Source: Clostridiales bacterium (lineage in GTDB: Bacteria > Bacillota > Clostridia > Oscillospirales > Oscillospiraceae). From it: a stretch of 6,954 nt of DNA. The first letter of the stretch is position 1; each line of letters begins with the position of its first letter. The DNA lies in the NCBI GenBank assembly GCA_019421975.1, contig JAHZEE010000090.1, positions 1-6,954 on the forward strand. The letters run 5' to 3'. The notes under the pieces are model-generated. The model was not told the DNA's origin. It was given only the letters and a program-made list of their open reading frames with translations, and searched no databases. Positions 4,991 through 6,954 of the stretch are shown here, piece by piece. A program made the translations under genes and the position numbers.

Positions 4991-6685
4991 ATGGCCGCAC
5001 CATCTGACAATCTGTTGACTGCCGGCCGCTTTGCCGAGATGGCCGGCATCACCAAGGCCCAGCTCCGTTTTTACAGACAGGCGGGCGTATTTCAGCCGGC
5101 CTGGCGCGACCCGGAGAACGGCTATTTTTACTACGATATCTGGCAGGTGCATCACCTGTTCATGCTGCTGCTTCTGGAGCATTTCGGCTACACGATCCGG
5201 GAGCTGGGCGAGATTTTTCAAAAGGATGTCCTGTCCTATCGGGAGATGATCTTCAACCGGCAGGTCTACCTGGATGACCGGATCCGCCAGCTGCAGCAGG
5301 CGGTCTCCTTTGTGGAGTACGACATCCGCCGCACCGAACATACGGACGCCTATGACGACGAGCAGCTCTATGCGCTGGAGATGCCGCCGCAGGAGATCGT
5401 CACCACCATGCTCGCCCGTGACTGCGACCGCTTTGACGAGACAGCCCACGAGGGCATGCTGCACCACATGGAGCTGTACGGCAACTCCAACGACTATCGT
5501 TCGTTTCCAGTCTCAGTGATCATGAGCCGCCGCTCGCTCTACGACGGCGGCTATCATCTGAGCGGGTTTTTCTCTCTCAAGAAATCCAGGCCCCTGGTCT
5601 CCAGGCGGGCCGTCCCGGTGCTCTACTACCGCTTCCGCGGCAAGGTGGCCGACCTCAACCGGATGTATGCCCGCTTTGCCGCGTATCTGCAGGCCAAGAA
5701 TCTGGAGCCGGCCGGTGATATCTACATGCAGGTCCTGCCGGAAAATCCCCATCAGATCCAGCAGGATATATATGTTGTGCATGCCTATCTGCCCATCCGG
5801 CCGGCCGCCCAGCCGGTGCACGCCATGCCCCTGCCGGAGCCGCCCATGCCCTACCGCGGCTCTATCCTCATGTCCTCAGGCGAGTTCGCCCGGCTGTGCG
5901 GCATCAACAAGGAGACGCTCCGCTTCTATCACAAGCATCGTCTGATTGTCCCCGTCAAGAAAGACAGCAAGGGGTACTATTACTACGCCTGCCAGCAGCT
6001 GTCCACCTTCTACACCCTCAAGACGCTCCAATATGCGGGCTGCTCTCTGCAGGACATCCGCGACTGCTTTTCCGACCAGAGCCAGACCTTCAGCCAGATC
6101 TGCAAACAGCATCTGGGCCGGCTGAAGCGGCAGCTGGAGCTGGCGGAGTACTATCTGGAGTGCCTGGATGTGGACTACCACTACACCGCCCAGCTGGCGC
6201 GCCAGCCCCGCGGCGTGCCGTTTATCCGCACGGCCGATCTGCCGCCGGAGCGCATCACGCCCATCGACCCGCCGTGTCCGCTCACCGCACGGGATTTGGC
6301 GCCCTATGTCAGGGCCCACACCACCGATTTCTCCAACATCGACGAGAAGCTGCAGTACCCGCTCAGCCTTCACTTCCGTCCGGAGGATCTGGAGGCCGGC
6401 AATCAGACCGCCTGTGCCATTTCAAGTCTGCCCCATGTGAACTATGCCGGAGAACTGTCCACCCCGCCCAAGCGGATTCTCTGCTACATGACCCGCGGCA
6501 GCTATCACCAGATGTACGAGAGCGCGCAGCTGCTCTATGGCCACATGAAGGCCCACGGGCTCCGGCCGGTCGGCAATGTTCAGTGCGCCATGCTGGTGGA
6601 TAAGTTCTGTCGTCTGCACGAATCTCAGCTGCTGCTGTTTGTCTATGTCCCCATAGCAGAGAGTGAGGATGGCGGCCTCTCCTAA
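4991..6685 (+). CDS. Tandem double MerR-family regulator
   Basis: The 564-residue product consists of two full MerR units in one chain. ATG 4991 is chosen for AAGGAG about 10 bases upstream; the frame is open further 5' but without a better start. Unit 1 has a MerR helix-turn-helix (about 8-77, with QLRFYRQAGV and NGYFYYD), a coiled coil (about 82-115) and a probable GyrI-like ligand-binding domain (about 132-269, starting MPPQEI and ending AYLPI). A proline-rich linker (about 270-288) leads to unit 2: helix-turn-helix (about 291-362, with TLRFYHKHRL and GYYYY), helices (about 365-400) and an effector-like domain (about 417-555, starting LPPERI and ending VYVPI). The LRFY motifs lie 285 residues apart and the domain ends 286 apart, so this is an internal duplication. 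Ordinary MerR proteins are about 120-280 residues and act as homodimers. This one may be an intramolecular dimer. Ligand and target are unknown. Confidence 0.92.
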   Translation: MAAPSDNLLTAGRFAEMAGITKAQLRFYRQAGVFQPAWRDPENGYFYYDIWQVHHLFMLLLLEHFGYTIRELGEIFQKDVLSYREMIFNRQVYLDDRIRQLQQAVSFVEYDIRRTEHTDAYDDEQLYALEMPPQEIVTTMLARDCDRFDETAHEGMLHHMELYGNSNDYRSFPVSVIMSRRSLYDGGYHLSGFFSLKKSRPLVSRRAVPVLYYRFRGKVADLNRMYARFAAYLQAKNLEPAGDIYMQVLPENPHQIQQDIYVVHAYLPIRPAAQPVHAMPLPEPPMPYRGSILMSSGEFARLCGINKETLRFYHKHRLIVPVKKDSKGYYYYACQQLSTFYTLKTLQYAGCSLQDIRDCFSDQSQTFSQICKQHLGRLKRQLELAEYYLECLDVDYHYTAQLARQPRGVPFIRTADLPPERITPIDPPCPLTARDLAPYVRAHTTDFSNIDEKLQYPLSLHFRPEDLEAGNQTACAISSLPHVNYAGELSTPPKRILCYMTRGSYHQMYESAQLLYGHMKAHGLRPVGNVQCAMLVDKFCRLHESQLLLFVYVPIAESEDGGLS

Positions 6686-6699
6686 AAGCTTCGGGAGGC

Positions 6700-6819
6700 C
6701 ACCTCTCCGTCATGGCTGACGCCATGCCACCTCCCCTCTAGGGGAGGCTTGCGGAGTTGCCCCGCAGTCGGGAAGGCTCCCCTTGAGGGGAGCTGTCAGC
6801 GTTAGCTGACTGAGAGGTG
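6700..6819 (+). repeat. Structured intergenic repeat, MITE/REP-like
   Basis: The element is bounded by CACCTCTC at 6700 and GAGAGGTG ending at 6819, which are inverted copies. Inside are hairpins CATGGC-TGAC-GCCATG (6711-6726), CCTCCCC-TCTA-GGGGAGG (6730-6747), TGCGG-loop-CCGCA (6750-6766), GCTCCCC-TTGA-GGGGAGC (6776-6793) and GTCAGC-GTTA-GCTGAC (6795-6810). The two halves are imperfect inverted copies, so the whole could also fold as one long stem. I recall similar intergenic sequences in gut Clostridia, possibly non-autonomous mobile elements. It carries no coding frame that I would trust, and might also end the merR transcript. Confidence 0.7.
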
Positions 6820-6842
6820 TTTCCGCACCATCGGAATCAATA

Positions 6843-6873
6843 AGGCCCACCTACTGTGAAAGCAGGTGGGCCT
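6843..6873. terminator. Probable terminator hairpin between convergent genes
   Basis: AGGCCCACCT (6843-6852) pairs perfectly with AGGTGGGCCT (6864-6873) around an 11-base loop. It lies 7 bases after the stop of the putative minus-strand gene at the right edge. On that strand it is followed by TATTGATT, so the T-run is poor. The position between two convergent genes suggests a bidirectional terminator. Confidence 0.55.
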
Positions 6874-6880
6874 CGCTATT

Positions 6881-6954
6881 CTAAAACTCCATTACCAAGG
6901 TCGCAGGGTCAATCCTCCAAACAACCTTCCCCTTCTCCTTCGCATACCACACCG
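6881..6954 (-). CDS. C-terminal end of a probable protein (partial)
   Basis: The minus strand contains a frame open from the window edge to TAG at 6883-6881, giving 23 residues that start VWYAKEKGKVVW and end in TLVMEF. The residue mix looks like a real protein end, and a hairpin follows the stop closely. The other two minus-strand frames also hit stops early. The fragment is too short to assign a family, so a chance frame is possible. Confidence 0.4.
   Translation of the reverse strand, partial: VWYAKEKGKVVWRIDPATLVMEF

Noticed and set aside
4742..5467. Minus-strand frame of 241 codons
   Set aside because: It spans the tadA end, its terminator, a promoter and the start of the MerR gene. 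It is a shadow with no family resemblance.
6700..6819. CRISPR array
   Set aside because: The repeats are inverted hairpins of differing sequence, not evenly spaced direct repeats with unique spacers, and no cas gene is present.

Overview
The window looks like chromosomal DNA of a GC-rich member of the Clostridia, most likely of the Oscillospiraceae/Ruminococcaceae type found in animal guts. The reasons are strong AGGAGG-type ribosome binding sites on nearly every gene, a VanS/BaeS-like sensor kinase, a very GC-rich third codon position, and a structured intergenic repeat of a kind I recall from such genomes. The assignment is inference from style, not from a marker gene.

Left block, minus strand (1-3280): a marR-family repressor, an MFS transporter and a membrane sensor histidine kinase are read in that order. 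The histidine kinase runs off the left edge. The marR and transporter genes overlap by GTGA. The kinase follows after 82 bases with no convincing terminator, so one operon is plausible. The marR promoter is unusually clear (TTGACA, 18-bp spacer, TATCAT). Its -10 box lies inside a perfect 34-bp palindrome that fits a MarR operator. Read from upstream, the same palindrome is a hairpin followed by six Ts, so it can also terminate transcripts of the genes before it.

Middle block (3277-4335): three small minus-strand genes of about 38, 77 and 80 codons end in a sigma-region-4-like helix-turn-helix protein. They diverge from an XRE-family regulator across an AT-rich control region. This looks like a small self-regulated cassette of unknown role.

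Right block, plus strand (4332-6685): tadA, the tRNA adenosine deaminase, has its own promoter and a strong terminator. It is followed by a 564-residue protein made of two consecutive complete MerR units, each with a helix-turn-helix, a coiled coil and a probable GyrI-like effector domain. This single-chain 'pre-dimerised' MerR is the most unusual protein here.

Right end (6686-6954): an approximately 120-bp repeat packed with hairpins, then a terminator-like hairpin, then the last 23 codons of a probable minus-strand gene that enters from the right edge.

The window is rich in regulators: kinase, MarR, sigma-like, XRE and double MerR. Only the transporter and TadA are effectors. No tRNA, rRNA, CRISPR array or transposase was seen.
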